The notes under the pieces were generated by a model that did no database searches, was not told where the DNA came from, and saw only the letters and a program-made list of their open reading frames with translations. Positions 20,164 through 29,960 of a DNA stretch of 64,000 bases are shown piece by piece. The DNA comes from Strigamia acuminata (Eukaryota; Arthropoda; Chilopoda; Geophilomorpha; Linotaeniidae). Position 1 is the first letter of the stretch. Every line of letters begins with the position of its first letter. A program made the position numbers and the translations under genes. Location: assembly GCA_949358305.1 (NCBI GenBank), contig OX442318.1, forward strand, positions 8,418,501-8,482,500, written 5' to 3'.

Positions 20164-23100
20164 ATCGGTCGTTGGCTGCTTCTACAAGTGGCCCAAGTGG
20201 TTGGATGGAGTCGCCTAAGCCTGCAGAAGCTGGTGCTACTGTTTTGGCCGGTGCCCTTCCGAAAATGACAAATTTTATTATGTTGTCGCCACCCGAGTTC
20301 TTGGCTTCTAAAGAACCAAAGCTGATAATCGGGTTGCAGGACCGTTGTCGCCGCGATGCGCCCTTCGTTAAGATAGCTTGGGTGAACATCGAGTTTATAG
20401 CCCTAATGGATAGCGGAGCACAGACATGTATAATGACCATGCCGCTGTTCAAAAGGCTTTCCAAGGAAATCGGAGTGGAGATGGTTCCAATGGACGAGAC
20501 AATTCGGACCGCGTCAAATCAAATTGAACGCGTTATAGGTTGTGTGCAGATTGCCGTTCGAGCTCCCTTGGCGGTAGTTTGCTTTACCTGTCTCATCATT
20601 GCGCAGGGGTCGCAGGAACTCCTCCTGGGGCTGGACTTCTGTAAGGCCGTTGGTTTATGCGTAGACCACGGTAATAACTATTGGTTTCTCCTGGGAGATG
20701 GAACGCGTCACCCCTTCCTGAATGAGGAGCAAGCCCGAGCGTCGGATCCGGTGATCCTTTTCCCTCTGACCAAGGAACAACCCTCGTTGCCAGAGGGAGT
20801 TTGCGTCCGAGGCCCGCCTCTGTATAACTTGCCGGGAATGAGGAATCCCCCGGTTAAATTACCGGAAAACCCAGCGGAACCCATTAGCTCGGTTAAGCAG
20901 GAGGTGAAGCCAGACGAGGGCACTCCTTTAGTTGAAAAAGAGGAGCCCGGGGTTATTAAGCCGCCGATTGGTGAAGCGAATTGTGTTTTCCTGAGCAAGC
21001 GTGAATTTGAGGAAGAGTTGTTTGAGCCTCCGTATTCGGACAATCCCCACATTGTGAAGGTTGTTTTGGCTCGGAGGAACCCTGACTCTCAACAGTGGAC
21101 ATTCATTTGGTCTCCCAGGAGGCGTGAAAAGGCGCGCAAGAGTATTGTGCGAATAACGCGTAAACCTGGAAAACGGACCATGTGTTTGAGCCAACTGCGT
21201 CGGGCAGTTAAATTGCGCAAGGCGAGGGTGAAGATGGCTTCTCAAAGCCCTTCGGTGGCCCTTACGGCTTCTCCCGTGGTGGGGGGCGGCGTGGGCGACG
21301 TGGAGACTCCTCCTATTTTCCCTATAACGGAAGGTGTTGAGAGTACTCCTGGGCAGCATGATATTAATTTTGTGCAATATATCCCGAATAGGGACCCGAC
21401 CAAACTCACTTGGGTCTACGACCAGTTGTGTAACCAATTAGAGCCTAAACGCATAACTCACCTAATGGATGCGTTGAAACCAGTTGCTCACATCTTCCGT
21501 GAGGAGCTGGGGCTCTGCAATAATACGCAATTTGAGGTGAATTTGAAGCCCGACTTTAGGCCGATTCATGTCCCGGTTCGTCCGGTGAATCCGGCAAAAA
21601 AGGACATTATCGATGCTTACATAGACCAGAAAATGGCACAAGGAGTGATAAGACGCTCCAAAAGTGACTGTGCTGTGGCGCCGGTGGTGGTCCCGAAGAA
21701 GGACGGGCGCTGGCGCTGCGCTATGGACTTTAGGCCGATAAATGCCCAAACTTTGCCCGATGTTTATCCGCTCCCAGATATCGACAACATCTTTGCATAT
21801 CTTGGTGGAGCAAAATGGTTTTCCATAATCGACGGAAGGGAAGCGTTCCATCAAATAGGAGTCCGACCTGGAGATGAACGATATCTCGCGTTTGTCACCC
21901 ACAGGGGACTCTACGAATATACGCGTATGCCCTTCGGTCCTATCAACGGGCCGGCCACCCTGCAACGCGCCATGAATCTTACACTGGCTGAACACCTCTA
22001 CAAATTCGTCTTTGTCTATATCGACGATATTATTGTCTTTAGCAAGACCTTCGAGGAGCATGTTGTTCACCTGCAAAAGGTGCTCTCGCTCCTCGACAAC
22101 GCCGGTTTTACCATGAACGCCGGGAAGACTGAATTGTGTAAGAGGAGCCTTGAGGTTCTTGGCCATATCGTTGAAGAGGGGATTATCCGACCCAACCCGA
22201 AGAAAACCGACGCTATCCAAAAATACCCGCCGCCGACCAATCTCAAGGAGCTGCAACGCTTTAAGGGGATGGTCGGGTATTACGCGTCGTTCTTCCCCGG
22301 TTATTCCAAGACTTGCGAGGTATTTCGTGTTCTGATGCGAAAGAATGCGCCTTGGGTGTGGAAGCCCGAGCACCAGGCGGCCTTCGAGTATTTGAAAAAC
22401 CAGATTTCGTTGTCTACGCTTCATAGGAATTTCCCCGACTGGAAAAAACCCTATATTCTCCAAACAGACGCTAGTTATTCGGGGCTTGGAGCCGTCTTGA
22501 TGCAAATCAACAATGACGGTGTACGCGTTCCCATTGCCTTCGCGTCGAGAGCCCTAAACAAGGCGGAGAAGAATTACATGACAACCGAAATTGAATGCTT
22601 GGCCGCCGTATGGGCTGTGAAGCGCTTCAGGGCGTATCTCGAGCTAATGGACTTTTACCTCGAGAGTGACCATAAGTCCTTGATGTGGCTCTTCACCCAA
22701 CGAGAGCCCAAGGGTCGATTGGCGCGCTGGATTCTTTCTTTGTCGGAGTATCGTTTTACGTTCCTACACTGTAGTGGAACAAAGAATCGAGTTGCTGACG
22801 CGTTGAGCCGCGCCCCTGTCGACCCACCAATCGAGTTGGATGATGAGGATTGCCCAGCTTTGGACGACACGTGTTATTGTGCGTTTTTCGACGACTATAG
22901 AGATTGGCCAGTGCCAAAGATGGAGGAGTTGGAAGATTTGACGCATTTCAAACCATCAAATGCTAAAATTGTTCGAGCTGTCACAATGCGTCGTCAAAAA
23001 CGCATTCTGCTCGCCAGGTTGGCTGGGGCGGCTCCTGGGTTGGTGGAAATTTGTCCGGTGGACAACTACCCTCCGAAGAGGAAGAGGGGGCGTCCACGGA

Positions 23101-25214
23101 AGCACCCGATTGCCGGAGGACCAACACGCGCTGGTGGTGTTCCGGTGAAGAGGAAGAGGGGTCGACCAAGGAAACATCCGGTCATCCAAAACCCAATGAT
23201 TGATGGGCTCGTTTCTGACGACGAGGAGTCCGTGGCAATTTCTCTCCCTGCTGGGGATCCCCCCGCAAAGAGGAAAAGGGGCCGCCCGAGGAAACACCCA
23301 ATTATTGAGGACCCTGCGGAGCGTCTGGCCTCCGAGGAAGAAGAGTCCATGGCAGTTTCCTTGCCTGGGGACGTCCCTGTGAAAAGGAAGAGGGGGCGAC
23401 CGAAGAAGGTTGTGGAGAAGAGACCTGTTGGCAGGCCCAAAAAGGCTCCCATAATCTTCGACCGTGCTTCCGACTCCGAAGGCAGTGAAATGTCCCTCTT
23501 AAGTGGGGAGCCGCCGGGTGACACGGATTCTGACGAGTTCCAGATCCCGGACTTGCCACTGGATCTGGGGCCTGCGACGCGGACGCGGCAACAATTGGCC
23601 TCTCCAACACCCTCCGTCGACCCGGAGTTGTCCCAACACTCCGACCACTCCTCCGATGGCAGTTTTTACTCACTTCCTGCGGATCACCCGACAATTGAGA
23701 TACTTCCAACGCAGAAAGCCATTAAAGAAGCCCAAAACGCCGATGAATGGTCAAAAGGACTAATTTTGTATCTCAGTTCGAAAAGTCTTCCGCCGGATGA
23801 AGAGGAGGCTGAAAAGGTCAAGAAACAAGCAATTGACATGGCTTTATACAGAGGCTTGCTTTGCAAGTTTCCACCAACCAAAATTGGTCAGCGGGCTCCT
23901 ACGCGTCGGATATATCTTCCACAGCCGCTACGCTACAAGTATTTCCACTGTCTACATTTCCCGCCTACCTCCGGCCATTTAGGCATCGAAAAGACAATGA
24001 TGCGTTTAAAAACACGCGTGTTTTGGCCGGGGATGAAAAAAGATGTGACGGAGTGGATCAAGGTTTGCGAGTCCTGTCAAAGGGCAAAAGTGGAGCGAAG
24101 ACTTCCGTACGGCGAGATGGAGACTGCAAAGCCAAGAAGGTTATTTCGAACTATTTACGTCGATTATTTTGGAAAGAAGCTGAAATCGACTGGCGGCCAC
24201 TGTTACGCGTTTGTCATGGTTGACGCCGCCAGTCGTTGGGTGGATGTACGTCTTACTGAAAGGGCTGACGTCTCCACCACAATTAAACAGCTTAAGAAGT
24301 TCACTTATCGATGGGCTTATCCAAAAACCATCATTAGTGATAACGCCCCCACTTTCCGCTCCGCCAAATTTCAGGCGCAGTGTGCGGAAATGGGAATGGT
24401 CAATAAGTATCTGTCTGTGTACCATCCGCAGGGGAACTTGGCGGAAAGACTCAACCAATCGCTCAAAACATGCATCCTTGCGTATATTGATGAACATACG
24501 CGTTGGGATCGACATATTGGTTCATTTATTCTCGCCATCAACTCTGCATACCAGACATCACTTAAATTTTCACCATATATGATGGTTACGGGACAGGAAG
24601 CACGGTTTCCAGGCGACGTGGACTCGGATACGGACGACGTAGAACCACTACCACCAGACGAGGCTCAATTTCTCCATCGATATTTGCTACGCGTTCGAGA
24701 AGAAGCTAAGAAGAACTTGGAGGCCGCCAACTTACGCCACAAGAGGTGGTATGACCGGAAACGGCGGCCACACGCGTTCAAACCTGGAGATTGGGTCACC
24801 GTCAAAAATCGGACTTTGTCGTCGACCGACAAACAGGTAAGTTCGGGTTTCCAACACCGAACCGAGGGCGTTTACCTGCTGCATCGTCTTCTTGGACCGA
24901 ATACCGTGCTTTTAATGGACGAGAATGGGAACATTTCACAGCCAATTCACGTGGCGGATCTTCGCCACTGGTATCAGGCGCCAGAACCAGCTCCGGAAGC
25001 TCCTGTCGTCGCCAGTGACCCCGAAGACGAGGAATCTGGACTTGAAATGGATGATTTATCACCAGAAGACCAAGACGACATCTCCACCCGTGTTGCTGAA
25101 TTTCAGACAGAAATTCGCTCCATTTGTATCAACTTCGCGAAGGAACGATCTTCACGCGTGAAGTGTGGTGCTTCTGGTCGAGGAGATTCTCCGTGTGGTG
25201 TTCCCAGGAGATAG
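20067..25214 (+). CDS. pol: Pol of the complete gypsy element with an AT-hook array
   Basis: Open from 20067 to 25214 (1715 codons), expressed as Gag-Pol by frameshift. Counting from 20067: aspartic protease DSGA at 115-118; reverse transcriptase about 490-670 with YIDD at 651-654; RNase H about 760-900 (LQTDASYSGLGA, TEIECLAAVWAVK, ESDHKSLMW); integrase zinc finger with His near 1297 and 1304 and CESC near 1330; integrase core D1366, D1425, E1460 (35-residue D-E spacing). Between RNase H and integrase, residues about 1004-1126 hold five AT-hook-like motifs: four KRGRP cores (starting 1004, 1028, 1068, 1106) and VGRPKK near 1122, separated by acidic/Ser spacers. AT-hooks bind the minor groove of AT-rich DNA, so this insertion may help target or retain the integration complex. 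All catalytic motifs are present. Confidence 0.93.
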   Translation: MSPLLQALAVSGKRPGSVDQAVREGGGPETQVNRSLAASTSGPSGWMESPKPAEAGATVLAGALPKMTNFIMLSPPEFLASKEPKLIIGLQDRCRRDAPFVKIAWVNIEFIALMDSGAQTCIMTMPLFKRLSKEIGVEMVPMDETIRTASNQIERVIGCVQIAVRAPLAVVCFTCLIIAQGSQELLLGLDFCKAVGLCVDHGNNYWFLLGDGTRHPFLNEEQARASDPVILFPLTKEQPSLPEGVCVRGPPLYNLPGMRNPPVKLPENPAEPISSVKQEVKPDEGTPLVEKEEPGVIKPPIGEANCVFLSKREFEEELFEPPYSDNPHIVKVVLARRNPDSQQWTFIWSPRRREKARKSIVRITRKPGKRTMCLSQLRRAVKLRKARVKMASQSPSVALTASPVVGGGVGDVETPPIFPITEGVESTPGQHDINFVQYIPNRDPTKLTWVYDQLCNQLEPKRITHLMDALKPVAHIFREELGLCNNTQFEVNLKPDFRPIHVPVRPVNPAKKDIIDAYIDQKMAQGVIRRSKSDCAVAPVVVPKKDGRWRCAMDFRPINAQTLPDVYPLPDIDNIFAYLGGAKWFSIIDGREAFHQIGVRPGDERYLAFVTHRGLYEYTRMPFGPINGPATLQRAMNLTLAEHLYKFVFVYIDDIIVFSKTFEEHVVHLQKVLSLLDNAGFTMNAGKTELCKRSLEVLGHIVEEGIIRPNPKKTDAIQKYPPPTNLKELQRFKGMVGYYASFFPGYSKTCEVFRVLMRKNAPWVWKPEHQAAFEYLKNQISLSTLHRNFPDWKKPYILQTDASYSGLGAVLMQINNDGVRVPIAFASRALNKAEKNYMTTEIECLAAVWAVKRFRAYLELMDFYLESDHKSLMWLFTQREPKGRLARWILSLSEYRFTFLHCSGTKNRVADALSRAPVDPPIELDDEDCPALDDTCYCAFFDDYRDWPVPKMEELEDLTHFKPSNAKIVRAVTMRRQKRILLARLAGAAPGLVEICPVDNYPPKRKRGRPRKHPIAGGPTRAGGVPVKRKRGRPRKHPVIQNPMIDGLVSDDEESVAISLPAGDPPAKRKRGRPRKHPIIEDPAERLASEEEESMAVSLPGDVPVKRKRGRPKKVVEKRPVGRPKKAPIIFDRASDSEGSEMSLLSGEPPGDTDSDEFQIPDLPLDLGPATRTRQQLASPTPSVDPELSQHSDHSSDGSFYSLPADHPTIEILPTQKAIKEAQNADEWSKGLILYLSSKSLPPDEEEAEKVKKQAIDMALYRGLLCKFPPTKIGQRAPTRRIYLPQPLRYKYFHCLHFPPTSGHLGIEKTMMRLKTRVFWPGMKKDVTEWIKVCESCQRAKVERRLPYGEMETAKPRRLFRTIYVDYFGKKLKSTGGHCYAFVMVDAASRWVDVRLTERADVSTTIKQLKKFTYRWAYPKTIISDNAPTFRSAKFQAQCAEMGMVNKYLSVYHPQGNLAERLNQSLKTCILAYIDEHTRWDRHIGSFILAINSAYQTSLKFSPYMMVTGQEARFPGDVDSDTDDVEPLPPDEAQFLHRYLLRVREEAKKNLEAANLRHKRWYDRKRRPHAFKPGDWVTVKNRTLSSTDKQVSSGFQHRTEGVYLLHRLLGPNTVLLMDENGNISQPIHVADLRHWYQAPEPAPEAPVVASDPEDEESGLEMDDLSPEDQDDISTRVAEFQTEIRSICINFAKERSSRVKCGASGRGDSPCGVPRR
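20100..20151 (+). promoter_or_regulatory. Programmed -1 frameshift signal between gag and pol
   Basis: The heptamer G GGA AAC at 20100-20106 is in the correct gag reading phase for X XXY YYZ slippage (gag codons GGA 20101, AAC 20104). Four nucleotides later a stem can form: TGGGTCCGTC (20111-20120) pairs with GGCGGACCCG (20142-20151), ten pairs including two G-U, around a 21-nt loop. A possible pseudoknot arm is CGACC (20120-20124) with GGTCG (20167-20171). GGGAAAC is a known slippery sequence in retroviruses and in domesticated Ty3/gypsy-derived PEG10. Confidence 0.75.
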
Positions 25215-25858
25215 TGACTAAGTGTTTTAAAAGTGACTTTGGACTTGACCTGTGTGGACTTACTGAACGTGACTTTTTGTTTTTACGCATTTTTTGGTTT
25301 GGGTGGGTAAGACCCCATTCAAACGCGTGTTCATTTTATATTTTTATGTTTCGTTTTCCAAGTTGTGATAACCGAATGTGATATTTTTTACCGATTGTGA
25401 TATTTATTTCTTTTTGTTTATTTTCTAGTATTTTCCGCGCCTCCTGCGACCACCTGCACGGCCGAAGGATGTTCATTCCTCCTCCGGCAATCACGTACCG
25501 GATGGAGATGACCCTTAAATTTTCTTCCTTTGGCTGTGCGGCTGGCCACGGTGGGCGTTGGTTTTCCCAACAATCGAGGATTGTATGGTGATTTTTTGTT
25601 AGTTTTAGAGTTTATCTTAGTGCCAAATGCATTCTTGTTAGTGTTTAGTTTATTATTTAACGCGTTTGACGCGAATGTTTGATTTAATCATGCTCTTTTG
25701 TTATTGCATCATTCTTAAGTTTAAGTCCGCTAAGGTTGCGGCAGGTCTAATTTATTTGATTGCATATTGATTTTGATTATGTTTTTTGATTCTGTTCCTG
25801 CTTTGTATCGTTTCATTGCCATTTTAACCGAGGCAATAAAACTCTGGTGGTTGGGGCG
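25215..25858. other. Post-pol non-coding region and polypurine-like tract
   Basis: No long frame follows pol. A TTTCTAG acceptor-like site near 25430 precedes a 60-codon frame without recognisable domains. The G-rich GGTGGTTGGGGCG immediately before the 3' LTR probably serves as the plus-strand primer. AATAAA lies about 20 bp upstream of it. Confidence 0.5.
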
Positions 25859-27017
25859 TGTCACGGTCCGGTGTTCACGCGTACGAGTAGTACGCATTCT
25901 TTCCCCCGTGTTGTGTTCCTAATAAACCCTAATTGTGTTCCTACCTTGTATTGTTTTCATTTTGTCTTATGTTTAGCTGAATTCTCCTCATTTTCCCTCA
26001 TTTCTCCCTTTCTTACCTCTTACTCACTCCTAACTCTCTTCTCTTTCTCTCACTTCTCTCTTATCTCTTCCTAGTTTTTCTATTTCTGTTTATTATTTTG
26101 ATGCGAACTCATTTGCATTTCTATTCTGGTCAGTACGCGTCGACGTTAGTCATACACTTAGTATGCACCAACTGTACTGATTGGCTCTTGACTCTTCCGT
26201 GATTGGTTGAGCTTGGATGAGTCCAAGTTTACCTTTCACCCTATTTTTCCCTTTTTTCCTCAGTTAAGCTCTGTATCCCGAACGCGTAGGTGCTCTTTGG
26301 AGCCAGTGCTCATGGCAGAGTCTTAGCTCACTTTCAAAGCTCACTCGCTGCTTTGTTTCACCTAGTAGTTCTGAGACATGACTCTAGGTTTTCACCTCAT
26401 TATTACTAGTGTTAGCTCACACTTTTATCCACTTGAACCTGTCGTTTTTCCGCTTCTTTTCGTATCGTTTTAAGCGCCGTGACGCGTCGCTATTTAGGCA
26501 GGATAAGTTTGTCTGGCTTTCAAACTGAAATCTTTGTGTCTATTTATTTCATGCATTCGGCGCGTAGCTTAGTTTCGCCGCTCACAACGAGCTTTAGCTT
26601 AATTAAGCATTAGTTTGAGGTTTAGTTTAGATTTACGTGACCGTGCAGGCCACTTACGCACGCGTTAGCACGCATTTCACGCTTCACTTCGACAGCGAGG
26701 CGGACGCTTGTGAGTCGGGACGTTACGTGTTTCGTTTAACTTCGTGTGATCTTGTGATCTGCACGATACGTTGCGGGACGCGCGTTGGGTCTTGACTCTG
26801 GTGACCGCTAAGCAAATTCTGTCCCCCCATTTTAGTAGCTCGGAATACCCGGCCAAAATAAATATTCGTGTAAAGATCGGGATCTGGAGTGTGTGCTACC
26901 GACATAAGGCGTGCACTCACGGCTGGGCAGGTCTCGAGGACCAGGCTCCCAAGATTTTCTGTATCGCGGCGTCTTTCAAACGCGTCCCAAACCGCTCGGG
27001 AAACGCGATTCATTACA
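25859..27017 (+). repeat. 3' LTR of the complete gypsy element
   Basis: 1159 bp, same length as and apparently identical to 16800-17958; ends ATTACA and is followed by the ATCT target-site duplication. Confidence 0.95.
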
Positions 27018-27609
27018 ATCTGTTGTAGTTTTTTTTATACAAATCTGTGATAATTTTTAAAAAAATGACAAATTTTGTCTTTTTTTAACCCAAAAAACTA
27101 AAAAAACATTTTAAAATTTATTTTTTGGCACATTGAATATTTTTAAAACATTTTTATAGGCCACATTAACCTTCTACGAAGCTGAATGTGTCATTTCAGC
27201 TAAAAAAAACAAGGTGGCCAATAGCACCCAACAGTGAAGGTGAATGTGGCCACCATGGTTTTTTTTAAAAAACAGGAAATGTGTGACAAAAAATCAAAAT
27301 GTTTGATATGGGTATTGTAACTCTACCTAAGACCCACCTAAACACATAGTTAACAGTTCTGTAGTTATTAAATTGAAGGCACTATTAACAATTTACTAAA
27401 AAAATCGGCCACATTCACCCGATTTTACGGTACGTAAGCAAACGCAGTAAATTACTTTTAATGATGAGTTTTTCGTTGTTTATTTACTTTATTTTAGCAT
27501 TATTAAGCCTAACATTAGGCTTAATACTGCTGAATAACAACAGGTATTAGAAAATCGTCTGCGCAGAACTGGATGCGCAGTACGAATTTAGCATCAAGAT
27601 ACTGTGCGC

Positions 27610-28513
27610 GAACTGTAATTTACCAATTACTATGCAAACAATATGGGCAAATCTGTAAGATACTCCGGTGTTAATTGCTGCAGTGGAAGCTGTTTACTCG
27701 CATTTGTGCATTTGTGCATCACCTAAACTCACAGTAGTAACTCGCGCTCCTAAATGCGCCTCAAACACGTACACAAATATGCGCAAATATGGTGTAAATA
27801 CTTGTGAGTAGTTGTGGCAATAACAACTGGATTTCTCTAGAAAATAAGCAAACTTTATCAAAACAATAAATTTTACTTTATAGTCTTAGTGATCAAAGCA
27901 TGGGGCTGCCATCTTGGCTGCTCTGAGAAGAATGAAGAAGTGATATGACCGCTTGGCTAACCTAGGTGGCCGGCGTCACTCCACACACCGCCTGTTGGCC
28001 CCAAGCCGTCCCCCTCACGGAGTGGACTGGCCTAGCAGGGGAGGTGAGAGCTGAGTGGTGTGGTAAAAGAGACGTTGCTGAGAGAGCCGAGGGTGAAGAC
28101 GTGCTTGGAAACCACAGTCTAAACCACAACAGAGACAACTGCTGACTCTGCTCCTCTTACCATTCACCACTGTGACGCTCAGTGGCAGGATGAGATGACT
28201 GCTGCATTACCATGAGTGGCTGCATGGGCTGTAGGTGAGTACAGCGGAATGTTTGTCCGACGTAACCCACCGCGTCGTAAATGGGGCTTGCGCCCTGTGT
28301 GATCATGTGACTACGACAGCCAATCAGAATCGTCAAGAAATTCTTGGAGGAGATTTTGGCGGGAATTTCTAGCTAGCTTGAGTTTACAAGTTAAGCTGGT
28401 AAGCCAAAAGCGAGTCAAGTGAGCTTGTAAATGACTCCCTCTTTAAACTTGTACTAGCAAGCTTTGGAATTTTACCCGCTTCCTTGTGTTTCCACCTTTG
28501 TGTACAACTAGCT
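27610..28513. other. Unassigned sequence left of the Ig3 partial copy
   Basis: Mixed-composition DNA with no domain-bearing frame. GGCTGTAG|GTGAGTAC at about 28225-28240 looks like a strong splice donor after ATGAGTGGCTGCATGGGC, but its phase (2) does not match the phase-1 Ig exon at 28564, so a fusion gene is not supported. GCTAGCTTG and related palindromic pieces occur near 28370-28460. Confidence 0.4.
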
Positions 28514-28563
28514 TCCCCCGAAGTTTTTATTATTGCATTCATTAATATATAATATACTTCTAG

Positions 28564-29091
28564 TTACTCCACCAAAACTCAGAATGTTCTGGTATTACAA
28601 GGGGAAAGAAACAATGGTCAATGACATCAGGATTATATTAAAAGTCAAAGACATTAAAGATGGTAAATTGACTGTGAAATGTGTGGATATTGCCGCTTCG
28701 CCAACAATTTATTTAAAATGGGGTCTCATTGATCCTAATGGAAATGCTGACATCATTGATGAAGGCAGTGAATTCGAAGTAAAGCAATCGGGCGGAGAAA
28801 TGATCACAGCCCGTGTCAAGTTCCTTTATCCAAGCCACCACATTAGCCTGCAGTGTCAAGCAAAAAATATTATACATGAAGATGTTGAAAGGCACTTGTC
28901 TGTGGTAATCACAGTTAGAGGTAAAACTAAAAATATTTAAACATATTTAATGTACTAAAAATCTATTTTCTTTAGAACAAGATGCTTGTTTTGTTGCTGG
29001 TCAAATCAGTTCTGGTGAATCCCAGTTGCTGCCATCACTTTTGCTGTCAATGGTGACGTTTCTAATTTTTCTTAAAAATATTTCGATGTAA
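28564..29091 (+). pseudogene. Partial second copy of Ig3 (exons 5 and 6 only)
   Basis: Homology to Ig3 begins abruptly near 28514 inside intron 4 and continues through exon 5 (28564-28920, 357 nt as in Ig3), a shortened intron 5, exon 6 (28976-29091) and the 3' UTR to about 29213, where a stub of the lectin 3' end is also recognisable. The two exons keep an open frame and nearly the same protein; the C-terminus ends KNISM instead of KDI. No signal peptide, domain 1 or domain 2 exons are found upstream, so this is probably an inactive fragment, though the preserved frame suggests the copy is recent. Confidence 0.75.
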
Positions 29092-29235
29092 AGCGATGTT
29101 ATTATATCATAAAATAGAATTAGTTCAGTAATAATTATCCTTTCATATGTTTCTGGTTACAAATTCGCCAATAAATCATTAAAGTTCACAAATAAATTGA
29201 ATCGAATTATTTCAGTGAATTGAGAACTTGATGAT

Positions 29236-29614
29236 TTCAATATGCTTAATTTCAGATAGGAGTGACATACCATTTGATTTCCAATATGGATATGCGATAA
29301 CATCAGCAACAACGAATGCCATAGTTGGAATACGTATAAAAGAGGCGAGTTCTACAATACTCTTTAGCTATTAAATTTGTTCAGGTAGATTCTGCTATTG
29401 ACTTAACTAAATATTTATGTTTCAGCATCATTTAATAAATACCAGAAGTCAGCCTTGTGTACCAGTGGAGGAATACATAAATGTGGGAAAAGATGCACTG
29501 AAACATTATTGGGCAAAAATCATTGTTGGCAAGTCGATTACAAAATACATTTATTGCAAACAATAAAAAACCCGATTCACACTCAAGAGAGCTTCTTTTA
29601 TACGTTTCCAACAA
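29236..29614 (+). other. Two candidate exons after TTTCAG acceptors
   Basis: After TTAATTTCAG (about 29256) a frame reads RSDIPFDFQYGYAITSATTN; a GTATAA donor lies near 29333. After ATGTTTCAG (about 29425) the phase-matched frame has four closely spaced Cys (ALCTSGGIHKCGKRC ... HCW) and stays open to about 29628. Another frame of the second segment also ends in a stop at 29565. Splicing, frame and family are uncertain; no signal peptide or homologue is recognised. This could be the 3' end of a gene whose front was removed by the neighbouring insertions. Confidence 0.2.
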
Positions 29615-29860
29615 TTAAGCTAAAACAATAGCACTACCAAGAAAAACAAGCCAAATTGAATGAAAAAAAACGGCCAATTTAGATGGGAGAGGCAAATAAA
29701 TCAGTAGAGGGAAAATGGCCAAATGACCTAAGAAAGAGAGGCTACTTTGGACGGAAAAGGCTTCCACTTCAGACGTCAATTCATTACCATCATCTTCTTG
29801 CTCTTCCATTTCATCCTCTAGGCTAACGTTTGGTACACCGATGTACATTTGATACAACAC
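29615..29860 (-). other. Candidate minus-strand terminal exon with hydrophobic tail
   Basis: On the minus strand a frame runs from an acidic part (LEDEMEEQEDDGNELTSEVE) into a long hydrophobic end (HLAIFPLLIYLP ... SIWLVFLGSAIVLA) with a stop at 29615 and an AATAAA (minus strand) near 29553. An acceptor-like ACGTTAG sits near 29823. It could be the last exon of a membrane or GPI-tailed protein, but upstream exons are not found. Confidence 0.2.
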
Positions 29861-29960
29861 TTATTAATAAAATCTCAACTAAAGCCAAATAAAATAAAGT
29901 AACTAATAGAAAAATAAGAAAATAAGCATGATTAAACATAATTTTATTTTTAAATGAGCT

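Larger units (their letters stand above)
16800..27017 (+). mobile_element. Complete Ty3/gypsy LTR retrotransposon, 10,218 bp
   Basis: Two LTRs of 1159 bp (TGTCACGG...ATTACA), which look identical, enclose gag and pol in order protease, reverse transcriptase, RNase H, integrase, the Ty3/gypsy order. A 4-bp target-site duplication ATCT lies at 16796-16799 and 27018-27021. A primer-binding site follows the 5' LTR after a CG spacer, and a G-rich tract precedes the 3' LTR. Both long frames are open, so the copy could be competent, and LTR identity means recent insertion. Base composition is clearly more GC-rich than the surrounding DNA. The palindrome ACGCGT occurs 30 times in it (six per LTR, 18 internal). 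No envelope-like frame is seen between pol and the 3' LTR (25215-25858). Confidence 0.95.
16039..27609. mobile_element. Inverted-repeat-bounded element(s), split by an LTR retrotransposon
   Basis: Nested perfect inverted repeats flank the LTR element: GCGCACAGTATCTTG at 16039-16053 pairs with 27595-27609, and a 21-bp repeat (ATAATGCTAAAATAAAGTAA...) at 16058-16078 pairs with 27483-27503. A diverged inner pair, GT(C)GGGTGAA... at 16078-16088 and TTCACCCGAT at 27414-27423, probably marks the ends of an inner element about 1.1 kb long once the retrotransposon (16800-27017) is removed. The interior has no intact gene and carries several copies of GAATGTGGCC. This is best read as one or two non-autonomous DNA transposons; target-site duplications were not resolved. 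Confidence 0.5.

Noticed and set aside
20928-22505. Long minus-strand frames opposite pol (up to 347 codons)
   Set aside because: Complement shadows of a constrained coding sequence; no motifs.
28204-28920. A hybrid gene joining the strong donor near 28240 to the copied Ig exon
   Set aside because: Donor phase 2 and exon phase 1 do not match, and no signal peptide would be supplied.
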